Source: Winslowiella arboricola (GTDB lineage: Bacteria; Pseudomonadota; Gammaproteobacteria; Enterobacterales; Enterobacteriaceae). Taken from it: DNA of 64,000 bases. Shown piece after piece: positions 1-8,600 of the stretch (within the stretch, counting starts at the first letter, position 1; each line of letters begins with the position of its first letter). Both the position numbers and the translations under genes were made by a program. The stretch spans positions 1,452,879 to 1,516,878 of the forward strand of contig NZ_JAODIM010000043.1 in the NCBI RefSeq assembly GCF_025527015.1, read 5' to 3'. Under the pieces are notes generated by a model that saw only the letters and a list, made by a program, of their open reading frames with translations, was not told where the DNA came from and made no database searches.

Positions 1-2
1 AA

Positions 3-920
3 CTGGGTAATCCGGCACATAAATCGAACAATCCCGGTGTGATGCACGCCTGCGGGCACGATGGCCATACCGCGATCCTGCTGGCTACCGCTAAGCTGCT
101 AAGCCAGACGCGTCGATTTAGCGGCACTTTGCACTTTGTCTTCCAGCCAGCCGAAGAGAATCTTGGCGGCGCGCGCAAAATGGTCGAAGACGGACTGTTT
201 ACCCTGTTTCCGATGGACGCCATTTACGGTCTGCATAACTGGCCGGGATTGCCGCTCGGAACTGTAGCGGTCAATAGTGGCGTAATGATGGCGTCACTGG
301 ATTCGTTTGAAATCACCTTAACCGGCAAAAGCTGCCATGCTGCGATGCCCGAGAGCGGTGCCGATCCGATTGTGACCGCCGCTGAACTGATTATGGCGCT
401 GCAAACCATTCCGGCCCGTCGCCTGTCGCCGCTTGCTTCTGCGGTGGTCAGCATTACCCAGATTAACGGCGGCGAAGCTATCAATGTGATCCCTGAACAG
501 GTGAAGCTGCGCGGAACGGTGCGTTGTTTGCAGAGCGAAGTGCGCACTAAAGTTCGCGGGTTGATTGACGATTTTGTCACGACTTTACCGGCTCCGTTTG
601 ATGTCGAAGGGGCGATTAACTGGTATCCCGGCTATCCGGTAACCAAAAATCATCCGCAACCGGCACTGAACGTACGCGATGCTGCGATTAGCGCGCTGGG
701 TGAAGATGCGCTGCGCTGGGAAGTCAGCCCATCAATGGCATCTGAAGATTTTGGCTGCATGCTGGAAGCCTGTCCGGGCGCCTATTTCTGGATCGGCGCC
801 GACGGCGACACCCCTTCACGCCCGTTGCATAATGCCTGGTATGATTTTAACGATGCGATAATTGAGCAGGGAATTGGCATCTGGCTGCGGCTGGTGGAGC
901 GCCTGCTGACGCCAAAATAG
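3..920 (+). CDS. M20-family amidohydrolase, 5' end outside the window
   Basis: Zinc-dependent amidohydrolase of the M20D type (hippurate / N-acyl-amino-acid / IAA-amino-acid hydrolase group), which cleaves an amide bond to release a free amino acid. The frame is already open at base 3, so 305 residues are visible and roughly 75-85 N-terminal residues of the usual ~385 lie upstream. Visible motifs are ACGHDGH (residues 16-22, metal ligands), FQPAEE (47-52, catalytic glutamates), the lid-domain motif GKSCHAAMPE, and a C-terminal PLHNAWYDF with the last metal histidine. The substrate cannot be told from sequence. An inverted repeat follows the stop. Confidence 0.9.
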   Translation: MGNPAHKSNNPGVMHACGHDGHTAILLATAKLLSQTRRFSGTLHFVFQPAEENLGGARKMVEDGLFTLFPMDAIYGLHNWPGLPLGTVAVNSGVMMASLDSFEITLTGKSCHAAMPESGADPIVTAAELIMALQTIPARRLSPLASAVVSITQINGGEAINVIPEQVKLRGTVRCLQSEVRTKVRGLIDDFVTTLPAPFDVEGAINWYPGYPVTKNHPQPALNVRDAAISALGEDALRWEVSPSMASEDFGCMLEACPGAYFWIGADGDTPSRPLHNAWYDFNDAIIEQGIGIWLRLVERLLTPK

Positions 921-935
921 GGCGGCCATAAAATA

Positions 936-967
936 ACAAGCGAACCACCAGAATGGGGTTCGCTTGT
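936..967. terminator. inverted repeat between convergent genes
   Basis: ACAAGCGAACC (936-946) pairs with GGTTCGCTTGT (957-967) around a 10-nt loop. It lies between the M20 stop and the converging M60 stop. No clear T run follows on either strand, so its role as a terminator is inferred from position and stem strength. Confidence 0.55.
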
Positions 968-1010
968 GGGTTAACAGTGACGGCTGGCAGCTTGCCAGCT
1001 ACAAGTCAGA

Positions 1011-2825
1011 CTACTGATACAGCGTCCACGCCTCTTTCCAGTTAAGACCCATCCCCGGTTCATAATGCAACATTTGTGCTGCAGTTTTCACCGTACACCA
1101 ACCGGTATAAGGCCAGGGTTTGCACTGATAAAGCTTACCATTGCGTGATTTCACAATATCACCGGCATGATAAACCGTGTTGTCACTGAAAGCCGGATAA
1201 CCGGGTTGAGGCTGCGGTTCCGGCTGTGGCTCAGGTTGTGGCTCAGGTTGTGGCTCAGGTTGCGGTTCCGGCTGTGGCTCAGGTTGCGGTTCCGGCTGTG
1301 GCTCAGGCTGCGGTTCCGGCTGCGGTTCCGGTTCGCTAATCAGCTCATCAGGAGCCGGCAGACGCAGGTTGACGATTTCAGCGGCAGCTGCGGCGCTATA
1401 ACCCAGCCCCCATTTATCGAAGAAGCTACGTAAATCATGGCCAGAGAAACGGCTGGCATTAATGACAAACCAGTCTTTGGTTTTCTGCGCAGTGTTAAAC
1501 TGTGCCGCATTATCACCGTAGTGATAAGCCGCGCGCCATGCTTTGCCCAGTTGCGGATAAAGATTGTCATAGCTGGATAACAGCTGACAGAACATCACCA
1601 TCCGGGCAAATTCAGTGCCGCTGCCGCCCTGATCAAACTGATAAGGCTCACCAGACTTCAGAAAGTTTACGACAGCATCAGGATCGCGTGGGACAACGCC
1701 ATCTTTGTCACTTTTATTCTGAAAACAGGCTTTAGCATTCACTTTACCGGTTAACAAATGCTGAATCGCCACCGAGTAGATATTGACACTCACCTCAGTA
1801 AGACCTGACCAGGTCACGCCGCCAAACTGGTACTGATGACCATATTCATGCCATTCGCCCCAAGCGGTCGGTCTGAGTTTGTTACTGAAGCCAATCCGCA
1901 CCAACCCCTGACCGCCAGCTGCAGAACAGCATCCTTCATAAGAGGCATTAATCAGTCCCTGCGTCGGCAGGTTTAACGCACTTTGCGTGCTGTCAAAGCC
2001 ATTAACCTTATCACTCTCGATGGTCATCAGCAGGTGTTCGCGCATTAAACTAATGATGTCGTCGTGCGCAGAGGCTTTCGCTTTCGCAGCTGGCGCATAG
2101 AGGCGTGAACGCCCGCTAAACAGCAGTACTTGTCCCAGAGGGTTAGGCGTCTGACTGATCTGTGTTTCCCACTCCTGCTGCGACGAACGGCCAAAAATAA
2201 AAATCGGATGCGTTTTACCGCCGGATCCGACAGTAATTGGCACCATGGTTTCGTAATGCTGTATATCACGGGTTTTATCAAAACAGGCCAGCATCAATGT
2301 ACCTTGTTGTTTGGCCTGATATTCAACGTTACTGTTTTTAACCAGTTTGATTACATCAAAAATATGGTTTTCATCATTAAATTTTACGCCCGTTGAAACG
2401 CTACAGTCGATTTGATTATCGTTGTAATTGCCAGCGCTGACTTTAATTTTATCACCCGCCTGCACAAATATCGGTGTAATAAAATGCCCGGTTCTGCCGT
2501 GTGCGTGGGTACGTGCACGGCCATTGGCATGCACCTCAGTGACAGGAATCTTAAATTCACGGCCGTTATCCGCAGGATAGATCTCCAGAGTCCGCTTGAT
2601 CCAGTACAGCGGATCGTTTCTGTCCCGCGAGCGCGCCAGCGCAGTTTGCGGGTCTGACGTTAATTGCTGTGGCGTCAGATCAAATTGCTTCAGCGCTTGC
2701 TGAAAACCCGTGTTTTGTACTTCGCCACTCCACCAGTAATTCTCCTGCGGACCAGCATCCGCAGCGGCTGCAACCAGCGGAGTCATAACAACACCGGTTA
2801 ACAGTAAATAAACCGACTTCTTCAT
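1011..2825 (-). CDS. secreted M60 (enhancin-like) metalloprotease with PEPQ linker and chitin-binding domain
   Basis: 604-residue secreted zinc protease. Residues 1-22 look like a Sec signal peptide (MKKS, hydrophobic core, AAA-ADA cleavage region). The central domain has the gluzincin motif HEYGH (326-330) followed by E344, matching the M60 pattern HExxH...E. M60 enzymes commonly cleave mucin-type glycoproteins. Residues 498-541 are tandem Glu-Pro-Gln-Pro repeats, a stiff linker. Residues 547-604 resemble a CBM5/12 chitin-binding module (aromatics, two cysteines, YEPGMGLNW...AW). It is monocistronic, with 254 bp of non-coding DNA upstream. Domain order suggests a protease anchored to chitin-containing material; the true substrate is unknown. 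Confidence 0.85.
   Translation of the reverse strand: MKKSVYLLLTGVVMTPLVAAAADAGPQENYWWSGEVQNTGFQQALKQFDLTPQQLTSDPQTALARSRDRNDPLYWIKRTLEIYPADNGREFKIPVTEVHANGRARTHAHGRTGHFITPIFVQAGDKIKVSAGNYNDNQIDCSVSTGVKFNDENHIFDVIKLVKNSNVEYQAKQQGTLMLACFDKTRDIQHYETMVPITVGSGGKTHPIFIFGRSSQQEWETQISQTPNPLGQVLLFSGRSRLYAPAAKAKASAHDDIISLMREHLLMTIESDKVNGFDSTQSALNLPTQGLINASYEGCCSAAGGQGLVRIGFSNKLRPTAWGEWHEYGHQYQFGGVTWSGLTEVSVNIYSVAIQHLLTGKVNAKACFQNKSDKDGVVPRDPDAVVNFLKSGEPYQFDQGGSGTEFARMVMFCQLLSSYDNLYPQLGKAWRAAYHYGDNAAQFNTAQKTKDWFVINASRFSGHDLRSFFDKWGLGYSAAAAAEIVNLRLPAPDELISEPEPQPEPQPEPQPEPQPEPQPEPQPEPQPEPQPEPQPEPQPQPGYPAFSDNTVYHAGDIVKSRNGKLYQCKPWPYTGWCTVKTAAQMLHYEPGMGLNWKEAWTLYQ
1203..1334 (-). repeat. 12-bp tandem repeats encoding the (PEPQ)n linker
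   Basis: Eleven near-perfect 12-bp units (plus-strand forms such as GGCTCAGGTTGT and GGTTCCGGCTGC) encode residues 498-541 of the M60 protease. Unit length is a multiple of three, so slippage would change linker length without a frameshift. Two synonymous codon versions alternate, consistent with past duplication of larger blocks. Confidence 0.9.
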
Positions 2826-3044
2826 TTTAACCTCATTAATACTTAACTTTCCCTGGGAAAATAAAATCTCAGTCAGTGATGCAGAATCAGCATGACTGAA
2901 ACTCCTCAGAGCAGAGTAAAATGAAATAAGCGGTTACTCGATAAGAAATAGCGGGAATATAATTTCCAAAAAGCACGATTTTATTCAGAAATATCCAGGC
3001 AGGAAACGGTTAATTCTTTTTTTAACGGATAGCGTTAATTAATG

Positions 3045-3063
3045 CGGGCGGCACTGCCGCCCG
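3045..3063 (-). terminator. hairpin after ybiB
   Basis: CGGGCGGCA (3045-3053) and TGCCGCCCG (3055-3063) form a perfect inverted repeat 16 bp beyond the ybiB stop on its own strand. Only weak T-rich sequence follows. The rest of 2826-3079 is AT-rich and must hold the M60 promoter; no clear -35/-10 pair was picked. Confidence 0.55.
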
Positions 3064-3079
3064 TAATGTTTATCTGGCG

Positions 3080-4057
3080 TTAATAACCTGCAGCATCCAG
3101 TTCAGCCAGGCCGCTGGCGATATCAACCGCTTGTCCACTGGCAACAAAGCAGCAGGCTAGCTGTAATCGTAACGAGTGCGGCACCGGCAGATCTTTATTG
3201 ACCACGCGCTGGATCCAGCCAGCGGTCTCTGCGGCTTCTTTTGATAGCGGCAGCGCCTCACGCGCGATCGTCACTTCCTCCTGGCGCGCCAGCAATAGCT
3301 GTGGTTCCGCCTGCTGCCCACCAATCAGGGTGATGGCCGGACAACGTTGCAGACTGGCATACACTTCCCCTTCGGTGCCATTCATCAGCAAACCGGTGCC
3401 GCCAATAGCAGTAAAAAATTTCGCCACTCGCGCAATATATTCCGGATGGGAAACACTGGAGAGACGCAGCGCAGCGGCTTCCGCAAACGGCGTCGCCAGC
3501 TTCGCCAGCGTATGCGCGCTGTTACGCACCCCCATACGCCAGCGCAGGGAGAGTTGCGTTGCCAGCGGTGGACAGAGCGTGGCCACCGACATAAATACCA
3601 GCTCACCGGCATTCAGCTGTTGCTGGGCGGCGAGCGCATCCGTCACCGGCGCAATGCCAAGCGCACTAAATATCGCTTCACTGGTGACGCGCGTAGGATC
3701 GTCACTAACCGCATGCACCACCACCGGAAAACCGAGCTTTGACAGCAGCAGCGCCAGCAATGGCGTAAGATTAGCCTGCTTACGTGCGCCGTTATAGCTG
3801 GGAATAACAACCGGCAGCGGTTTACCGGCAGGTGGCGTCAGCTGCATCACCTGCTCTTGCATTGCCTGGTAAAAGCCCAGCATCTCCTCTTCGCCTTCCC
3901 CCTTGATACGTAAGGCGATTAACAGGCCGCCCAGCTCCAGTTCCGGCACGTCACCCGCCAGCATGCGGCGATAGAGTGCACGCGCTGTCTCAATATCGAT
4001 ATCACGCGCATGGTTTTTGCCACGCCCCACTTCTTTGATAATTTTGCTGTATTCCAT
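3080..4057 (-). CDS. ybiB: YbiB, TrpD2-family nucleic-acid-binding protein
   Basis: 325 residues, about the length of E. coli YbiB. The family has the fold of anthranilate phosphoribosyltransferase (TrpD) but lacks that activity; E. coli YbiB binds nucleic acids. The N-terminal helical region (ELELGGLLIALRIKGE) matches the glycosyltransferase family 3 N-terminal domain, and the rest matches the alpha/beta domain. It lies 71 bp downstream of dinG on the same strand, the same order as in E. coli, which supports both the call and possible co-transcription. The ATG at 4057 is preceded by a modest AGGA. Confidence 0.9.
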   Translation of the reverse strand: MEYSKIIKEVGRGKNHARDIDIETARALYRRMLAGDVPELELGGLLIALRIKGEGEEEMLGFYQAMQEQVMQLTPPAGKPLPVVIPSYNGARKQANLTPLLALLLSKLGFPVVVHAVSDDPTRVTSEAIFSALGIAPVTDALAAQQQLNAGELVFMSVATLCPPLATQLSLRWRMGVRNSAHTLAKLATPFAEAAALRLSSVSHPEYIARVAKFFTAIGGTGLLMNGTEGEVYASLQRCPAITLIGGQQAEPQLLLARQEEVTIAREALPLSKEAAETAGWIQRVVNKDLPVPHSLRLQLACCFVASGQAVDIASGLAELDAAGY

Positions 4058-4128
4058 CGCTCTGTTTTTCCTGATCGGATAGTGCGGAAACTGGCGTCAT
4101 ACACGACATTGACACTATTGACGGCAGA

Positions 4129-6282
4129 TTAACGCCGCCGCCTGGTTTTTTTGGCACTTTTTTCTTTCACCGCCGGCGGTGGCTCCCCTGCCGGCATCAT
4201 GGGCTGCTCAATCGGGAATACCGGCAGCGCGGCCAGCAGACGCGGACCATAACGTTTGCTGATTAAGCGTCGATCGTAAATCACAATTTCACCAAAACAT
4301 TCGTGACTACGAATCAGACGGCCTACCTGTTGAATCAGATTAAACGACGCGCTGGGTAAACTCTGCACCTCAAACGGATAACGTTTCAGGCTTTTAAGCC
4401 ACTCCCCTTCGGTCAAAATTACCGGACTGTCTATCGGGGGAAAAGCAATTTTATGAATATGCACCTGCGTCAGCAGTTCACCTTTAAGATCCAGCCCCTC
4501 AGCGAACGATTGCAACCCCACCAGAATACTGGTTTCACCCTGCTCCACCCGTTGACGGTGCAGCGCCACCAGGCGGCTACGCGGTTTATCACCCTGCACC
4601 AGCATCATCAGCCGTAAATCGGTGACATGCGTCAAAAACAACTGCATGGCACGGCCGCTGGCAAATAAAACCAGAATGCCTTTATGCTGCGCATCGATAA
4701 TCTGCTGGCGGAAAAAATGCGCCATTTCCGCAATATGTTGCGGCTCACTGGCCATCACCGGCTCATGACGCATCTGCGGGATAACCAGCTTCCCCTGCTC
4801 AATATGGTTAAACGGCGAATCCAGCGCAACAAAACGGTCACCGGGCTTTTCACTGAGGCCAGACATCTCCTGCAGACGATTAAAGCTGCTCAGCGAACGC
4901 AGCGTGGCGGAAGTCACCACCACATGCGGCACTTTGCGCCACAGCAATTTTTCCAGCTGCTCGCTGACGCGGATACCGGCGCAGTGAAACAGCAGGTGCG
5001 CATTGCCTTCACGGTTTTCACGCGTCACCCACTTCGAGACTGGCGCACCCGAGGCTTGTTCCATCGCCGCCAGACGCCATAGCTTGCTGATCGACTCGAA
5101 CCACGCAAAAGCGCGATTCATCTGTAACAGCGTGCGGTGCAGGCGTACGACATCGTACTGACCGGTTTTGTCGCTCAGATCGTTAAGCAACGCCTCCGAC
5201 AGACCGCGCAGTGCGTCGCTCAGTTTAAACAGGCGCGCGCAGAGGGTCAGAATCTCTTCCGGCAGTTGCCCCATCTCAAAGCGGTACTCACCGACGATCT
5301 CATCTTTTGGCAGCCACAGCGCCAGCATCGCCGACAGGATCTGCAACTGTTCGCGCATCTCTTCGCAATGCCCCTTCAACCGCTCAATATTGGCCAGCGG
5401 CGGCGGCGTTTTTGGCCGGAACTGCGCCATACACAGCTCCACCAGGCGTACAAACAGATCAAGTTGCACGCTGGTCCAGCCGGGGGTAATTTCCGCGCTC
5501 ATCTCCAGCGCATCGCGCGCCACTTCAGGTAAATGATGGCCTTCATCCAGCACCAGCAACAGATTCTTCGCTGGCGGTAATACCGACTCATTTTCCAGTG
5601 CGGCCATTACCAGCGCATGGTTAGCCACCACCACATCAGCATGTTCTATTTCGCGGCGCGCCACAAAAAACGGGCATTCGCGATACCAGTGACAGTTATG
5701 TCCCAGGCAGTTGGCTTTATCGGTGCTCAGGCGCTGCCACAGGGAGTCTTCAATCGCTTCGTCGCTGTGATCGCGCAGACCATCCCACTGATAACGGTCG
5801 AGGGACTTTTGCAGGATCGTACACTGGGCGCGCTCATCTTTACTGGCGGTAAGTTCATCATCAAGAAACAGCAACAGATCGCCCTGCTGATCCTGGTCAG
5901 CCGCCAGCGCCGACAGATTACGCGGACACACATAGCGCCCGCGACCAAAGGCAGCGGTAAATTTCAGGTCGGGGATGATCTTTTTCAGCAGCGGTAAATC
6001 TTTACTGAAGATCTGATCCTGCAGCGCCACATTGGCGGTGCTGACCACCAGCGGTTTCTCCTGCGCACGGCCAACTGCAATGCCGGGGATCAGATAGGAG
6101 AGCGTTTTCCCGACACCGGTCGGCGCTTCAATCGCCAGATGTCGTCCCTCGTCGCCCGCCAGCGTTTTCGCCACTTCGGCGATCATCTGACGCTGCGGTG
6201 TTCGCGGGATAAAATCGGGAACCTGTTGTTGCAGGGCCTTGTACCACTGGCCGATTTGCGCTTTAAGCGCGGAGGTAAGCAT
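4129..6282 (-). CDS. dinG: DinG, ATP-dependent Fe-S DNA helicase
   Basis: 717-residue XPD-like superfamily 2 helicase that unwinds DNA 5' to 3', including R-loops and D-loops, during repair and replication-transcription conflicts. Walker A is APTGVGKT (53-60) and motif II is DEGH (246-249). The four cysteines expected to hold the 4Fe-4S cluster are C119, C192, C197 and C203. The C-terminal motif QQVGRLIRS matches helicase motif VI, and the protein ends in a basic tail (KKTRRRR). Upstream of the start I see no canonical LexA box, although E. coli dinG is SOS-controlled by a degenerate one. Confidence 0.97.
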   Translation of the reverse strand: MLTSALKAQIGQWYKALQQQVPDFIPRTPQRQMIAEVAKTLAGDEGRHLAIEAPTGVGKTLSYLIPGIAVGRAQEKPLVVSTANVALQDQIFSKDLPLLKKIIPDLKFTAAFGRGRYVCPRNLSALAADQDQQGDLLLFLDDELTASKDERAQCTILQKSLDRYQWDGLRDHSDEAIEDSLWQRLSTDKANCLGHNCHWYRECPFFVARREIEHADVVVANHALVMAALENESVLPPAKNLLLVLDEGHHLPEVARDALEMSAEITPGWTSVQLDLFVRLVELCMAQFRPKTPPPLANIERLKGHCEEMREQLQILSAMLALWLPKDEIVGEYRFEMGQLPEEILTLCARLFKLSDALRGLSEALLNDLSDKTGQYDVVRLHRTLLQMNRAFAWFESISKLWRLAAMEQASGAPVSKWVTRENREGNAHLLFHCAGIRVSEQLEKLLWRKVPHVVVTSATLRSLSSFNRLQEMSGLSEKPGDRFVALDSPFNHIEQGKLVIPQMRHEPVMASEPQHIAEMAHFFRQQIIDAQHKGILVLFASGRAMQLFLTHVTDLRLMMLVQGDKPRSRLVALHRQRVEQGETSILVGLQSFAEGLDLKGELLTQVHIHKIAFPPIDSPVILTEGEWLKSLKRYPFEVQSLPSASFNLIQQVGRLIRSHECFGEIVIYDRRLISKRYGPRLLAALPVFPIEQPMMPAGEPPPAVKEKSAKKTRRRR

Positions 6283-6635
6283 TTATTTTAGGTTCTGTTT
6301 TATTTCAGTTAGTTGTCGAAAAATCAGCTTATATTATGCACAACATATCATCATAAAACACAACAGTGCTCTACAGAGAATTGCAGCTATTCAGCCCGGG
6401 TTTGCCGCGAAGTTTAACATATGCGTGACGCATTCCAAATTCCGTCTGTAGTGATTTTCATCCCTGCGAACTCATGCTTGAATCAGCTGCCAGAGCAACA
6501 TACTGCGGCAAAAATTGACAAAAAAATCAGGACAACCAAAAGGAGATTGGATAAAATATGCACAGTGAAAAACAGACCAAAATCGCCTGGGGAAACTGCC
6601 GCTTCTCCGGCGTTAATCACAAAGGAGGTGATAAT
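6283..6635. other. 353-bp AT-rich intergenic region
   Basis: Holds the promoters of dinG (leftward) and of the small coiled-coil gene (rightward), which are divergent. I see no RNA gene and no strong hairpin. An in-frame ATG at 6558 preceded by AGGAG at 6541-6545 could give a 26-residue longer form of the downstream protein. Confidence 0.5.
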
Positions 6636-6887
6636 ATGCAACCGAGACTGGAAAAACTCGAATATGATGTGGGTAAACTTCAAACTGATGTCGAAGTATT
6701 GAAAACCGATGTCGCAGACCTGAAAATAGATGTTGCGGTGATCAAATCAAACTATGCTACCAAAGCCGATATTAGCGCCATCAGAAGTGAAATCAGTGAG
6801 GCGAAGAGCCAAATCATTATGTGGGTGATGGGCGCAGTGTTTCTGGCGCAGTTTATTCCTGCCATCATCAAAGTCTTCACCAGCTAA
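6636..6887 (+). CDS. small coiled-coil membrane protein, XhlA-like
   Basis: 83 residues. Residues 4-38 form near-perfect heptads (LEKLEYDVGKLQTDV...), predicted coiled coil; residues 60-80 form one hydrophobic segment, so this is a tail-anchored or C-terminal single-pass protein. The pattern (VIKSNYATKADI plus C-terminal TM) resembles small proteins annotated as hemolysin XhlA-like; no lytic function should be assumed. The start was chosen at 6636 because a strong Shine-Dalgarno, AAAGGAGGTG, lies at 6621-6630 with ideal spacing. The alternative in-frame ATG at 6558 would give 109 residues with poorer spacing. Confidence 0.75.
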   Translation: MQPRLEKLEYDVGKLQTDVEVLKTDVADLKIDVAVIKSNYATKADISAIRSEISEAKSQIIMWVMGAVFLAQFIPAIIKVFTS

Positions 6888-6899
6888 ACTATTTAGCAT

Positions 6900-7367
6900 T
6901 TATACCAATACTTTACAGAAACAAACTGCCTGCAAATTACCGTTATAGCGGCCATAATTGTCAATCAGCTGATAGCCATGACGCAGATAAAATCTGACCG
7001 CCGCTTGATTGACCCGCCGCGTTTCCAGCCAGATTTCCCGATATCCCAACTGACACGCCTCCTGTTCCAGAAAAGCGAGCAGTGCGCGACCAATTCCCTG
7101 AGCGGGTTCTGCCGCATACATACGCTTTAATTCTGCAATGCCGGTGCTGAGTGGCCGCAATGCGCCACAGCCAACGGCAGTTCCGGCGTAATTACGTGCC
7201 ACAACAAAACAGGCACCAGCATGCTGTAAATCCTGTGGATCAAACGAGCTAAGGCCACTGTCGCCGGTAATGCATTGCAAAGTGGCTGACAGCTGCGCCA
7301 TCAACCACGCGGCATCATCAGAAGTTACCGGCTCACGCGTAATAATCAGGCCGCCATGATCACTCAC
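6900..7367 (-). CDS. GNAT N-acetyltransferase (second of two)
   Basis: 155 residues with the acetyl-CoA-binding motif A of GNAT enzymes (ELKRMYAAEPAQGIGRALL) and the C-terminal VNQAAVRFYLRHGY region. It would transfer an acetyl group to an amine; the substrate is unknown. The start is GTG at 7367, which overlaps the stop of the preceding GNAT gene by 8 bp, implying translational coupling. It is the last gene of the leftward operon starting with the XRE-cupin regulator. Confidence 0.88.
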   Translation of the reverse strand: MSDHGGLIITREPVTSDDAAWLMAQLSATLQCITGDSGLSSFDPQDLQHAGACFVVARNYAGTAVGCGALRPLSTGIAELKRMYAAEPAQGIGRALLAFLEQEACQLGYREIWLETRRVNQAAVRFYLRHGYQLIDNYGRYNGNLQAVCFCKVLV

Positions 7368-7890
7368 TGTCTTGTCCTGCCAGCTTATACATCAGAGTGG
7401 TGGCATCAAATTCACCTGCCGTTGAACGTGCATAATGGGGAATGCTGCCAGCCGCCTGCCAGCCAAGCGAGCGGTAGAGCTGTTCAGCCACATCTCCACT
7501 GCGCGTGTCCAGCACCAGCAGTGTGCGCTGCGCCCGTACAGCGATCTGCTCGGCCTGTAACATCAACTGGCGCGCAATCCCCTGCCGCCGCGCCCGTGGA
7601 TGCACCAGCAATTTGCTGATCTCCGCCCGGTGTGCCCCGTTCGGCATCATGCCCAGCACCACAATAATGGTGCCCACAATCCTGCCCTGTTCACGCGCCA
7701 CCAGCAGTCGCTTATCACCACTGGCGAGACTGTAAACCACATCCTGCCAGAAGCGGGCAATCGATAAATGATCCGCGGCATCGATAAAACCGACGCTCGC
7801 CCCTTGCGCCACGCAGGCGGTTAACACTTCGCAAAGCGCAGGATGTTCCTGTTGCGCCTGTGCGGCATTCAGCATTTCGTAATCAATCAT
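7360..7890 (-). CDS. GNAT N-acetyltransferase (first of two)
   Basis: 176 residues with GNAT motif A (ISKLLVHPRARRQGIARQLM) and the AEQLYRSLGWQ region. The start was chosen at 7890 because the ATG overlaps the regulator's stop as ATGA (7887-7890); an ATG at 7899 is an alternative adding three residues. Tight coupling with the XRE-cupin regulator suggests that the regulator controls acetylation of a small molecule that may also be its own cupin ligand (inference). Confidence 0.88.
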   Translation of the reverse strand: MIDYEMLNAAQAQQEHPALCEVLTACVAQGASVGFIDAADHLSIARFWQDVVYSLASGDKRLLVAREQGRIVGTIIVVLGMMPNGAHRAEISKLLVHPRARRQGIARQLMLQAEQIAVRAQRTLLVLDTRSGDVAEQLYRSLGWQAAGSIPHYARSTAGEFDATTLMYKLAGQDSE

Positions 7891-8450
7891 GGTCGGCATA
7901 CCACCAGAGCGTAGTGCGCCGTAGTTTCCGGCGCGTGAAAAGAGGAACGGCCAAAAAGATGAAAACGCAGACAATCTCCAGCGACCAGCCGCCACTGCTG
8001 CTCATTCATACTGATTTCCAGCACGCCATCGAGTATCCAGATATGTTGTTCGAGGCCTGGCAGCGGCGGCGTATCATATTCAATTCGCGACCCGGCGCGC
8101 AGTCGTGCTTCAACCAGTTCAGCGCGAAAGGCGCTGGCAGGCGGGGACAGACTGCGCCGCTCAAAACCGTTCTCTTTATCACGCCATACCAGCTGCTGAT
8201 CCGCCCGCAGGTGCTGGGCGATATTCTCTTCCACATCACTCAGCAAACGCGACATTGTCAGGCCATAGGCTGCACACAGCTTATTGAGCAGTGACGCCGT
8301 CGGACTGGTTTCTGCACGCTCAATACGTGACAGCGAGGCGCGGCTGATACCAGTAATCTCCGCCAGTTGTTCCAGCGACCAGCCTTTTTCAAGCCGCAAT
8401 TCAGCCAGCCTTAATGCCAGCCGTTGCTCAGTGCCATCCTGCTGCGTCAT
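7887..8450 (-). CDS. XRE-family regulator with C-terminal cupin domain
   Basis: 187 residues. Residues ~12-65 form an XRE helix-turn-helix (LRLEKGWSLEQLAEITGISRA, SLSRIERAETSPTASLL). Residues ~110-185 form a cupin beta-barrel (LPGLEQHIWILDGVLEISM). Such proteins are small-molecule-responsive regulators. It is the first gene of a three-gene operon with two GNAT enzymes and is divergent from mlrA. Inverted TCTCA/TGAGA elements 27-40 bp upstream are a candidate autoregulatory site. Confidence 0.9.
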   Translation of the reverse strand: MTQQDGTEQRLALRLAELRLEKGWSLEQLAEITGISRASLSRIERAETSPTASLLNKLCAAYGLTMSRLLSDVEENIAQHLRADQQLVWRDKENGFERRSLSPPASAFRAELVEARLRAGSRIEYDTPPLPGLEQHIWILDGVLEISMNEQQWRLVAGDCLRFHLFGRSSFHAPETTAHYALVVCRP

Positions 8451-8476
8451 GATTTATTCTCAAATAAGGGATTTAA

Positions 8477-8490
8477 TCTCACATATGAGA
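8477..8490. promoter_or_regulatory. candidate operator of the XRE-cupin regulator
   Basis: TCTCA-CATA-TGAGA is a perfect short palindrome. A further ATTCTCA at about 8454-8460 is inverted relative to TGAGAAT at 8486-8492. Position just upstream of the XRE-cupin start fits autoregulation. Inferred from symmetry only. Confidence 0.4.
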
Positions 8491-8519
8491 ATTAACCTTA
8501 ATATTGCGCCAGGTCAACC

Positions 8520-8544
8520 TGTACAATGTAAAAATAATTGTACA
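8520..8544. promoter_or_regulatory. MlrA-like binding site in front of mlrA
   Basis: TGTACAAT (8520-8527), a 9-bp spacer and ATTGTACA (8537-8544) form a perfect 8-bp inverted repeat. MerR proteins of the MlrA/LitR/CarH type favour TGTACA-containing sites, and the E. coli MlrA site at csgD, as I recall it, also carries two inverted TGTACA halves. The site is 57 bp upstream of the mlrA start, consistent with self-regulation of the operon. Confidence 0.65.
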
Positions 8545-8600
8545 AGTTAACGCCGTCGGGCTAACGTTGAGGTGGAGATGGTCGCATAAAGAGGAAAAAC

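Noticed and set aside
1200..1335. CRISPR-like array suggested by regular short repeats
   Set aside because: Units are 12 bp with no spacers and encode an in-frame PEPQ linker; not CRISPR.
6283..6400. LexA (SOS) box upstream of dinG
   Set aside because: Only a degenerate TTCT...TCAG-like match near 6292 and an off-register CTGT element were seen; neither fits CTGT-N8-ACAG.
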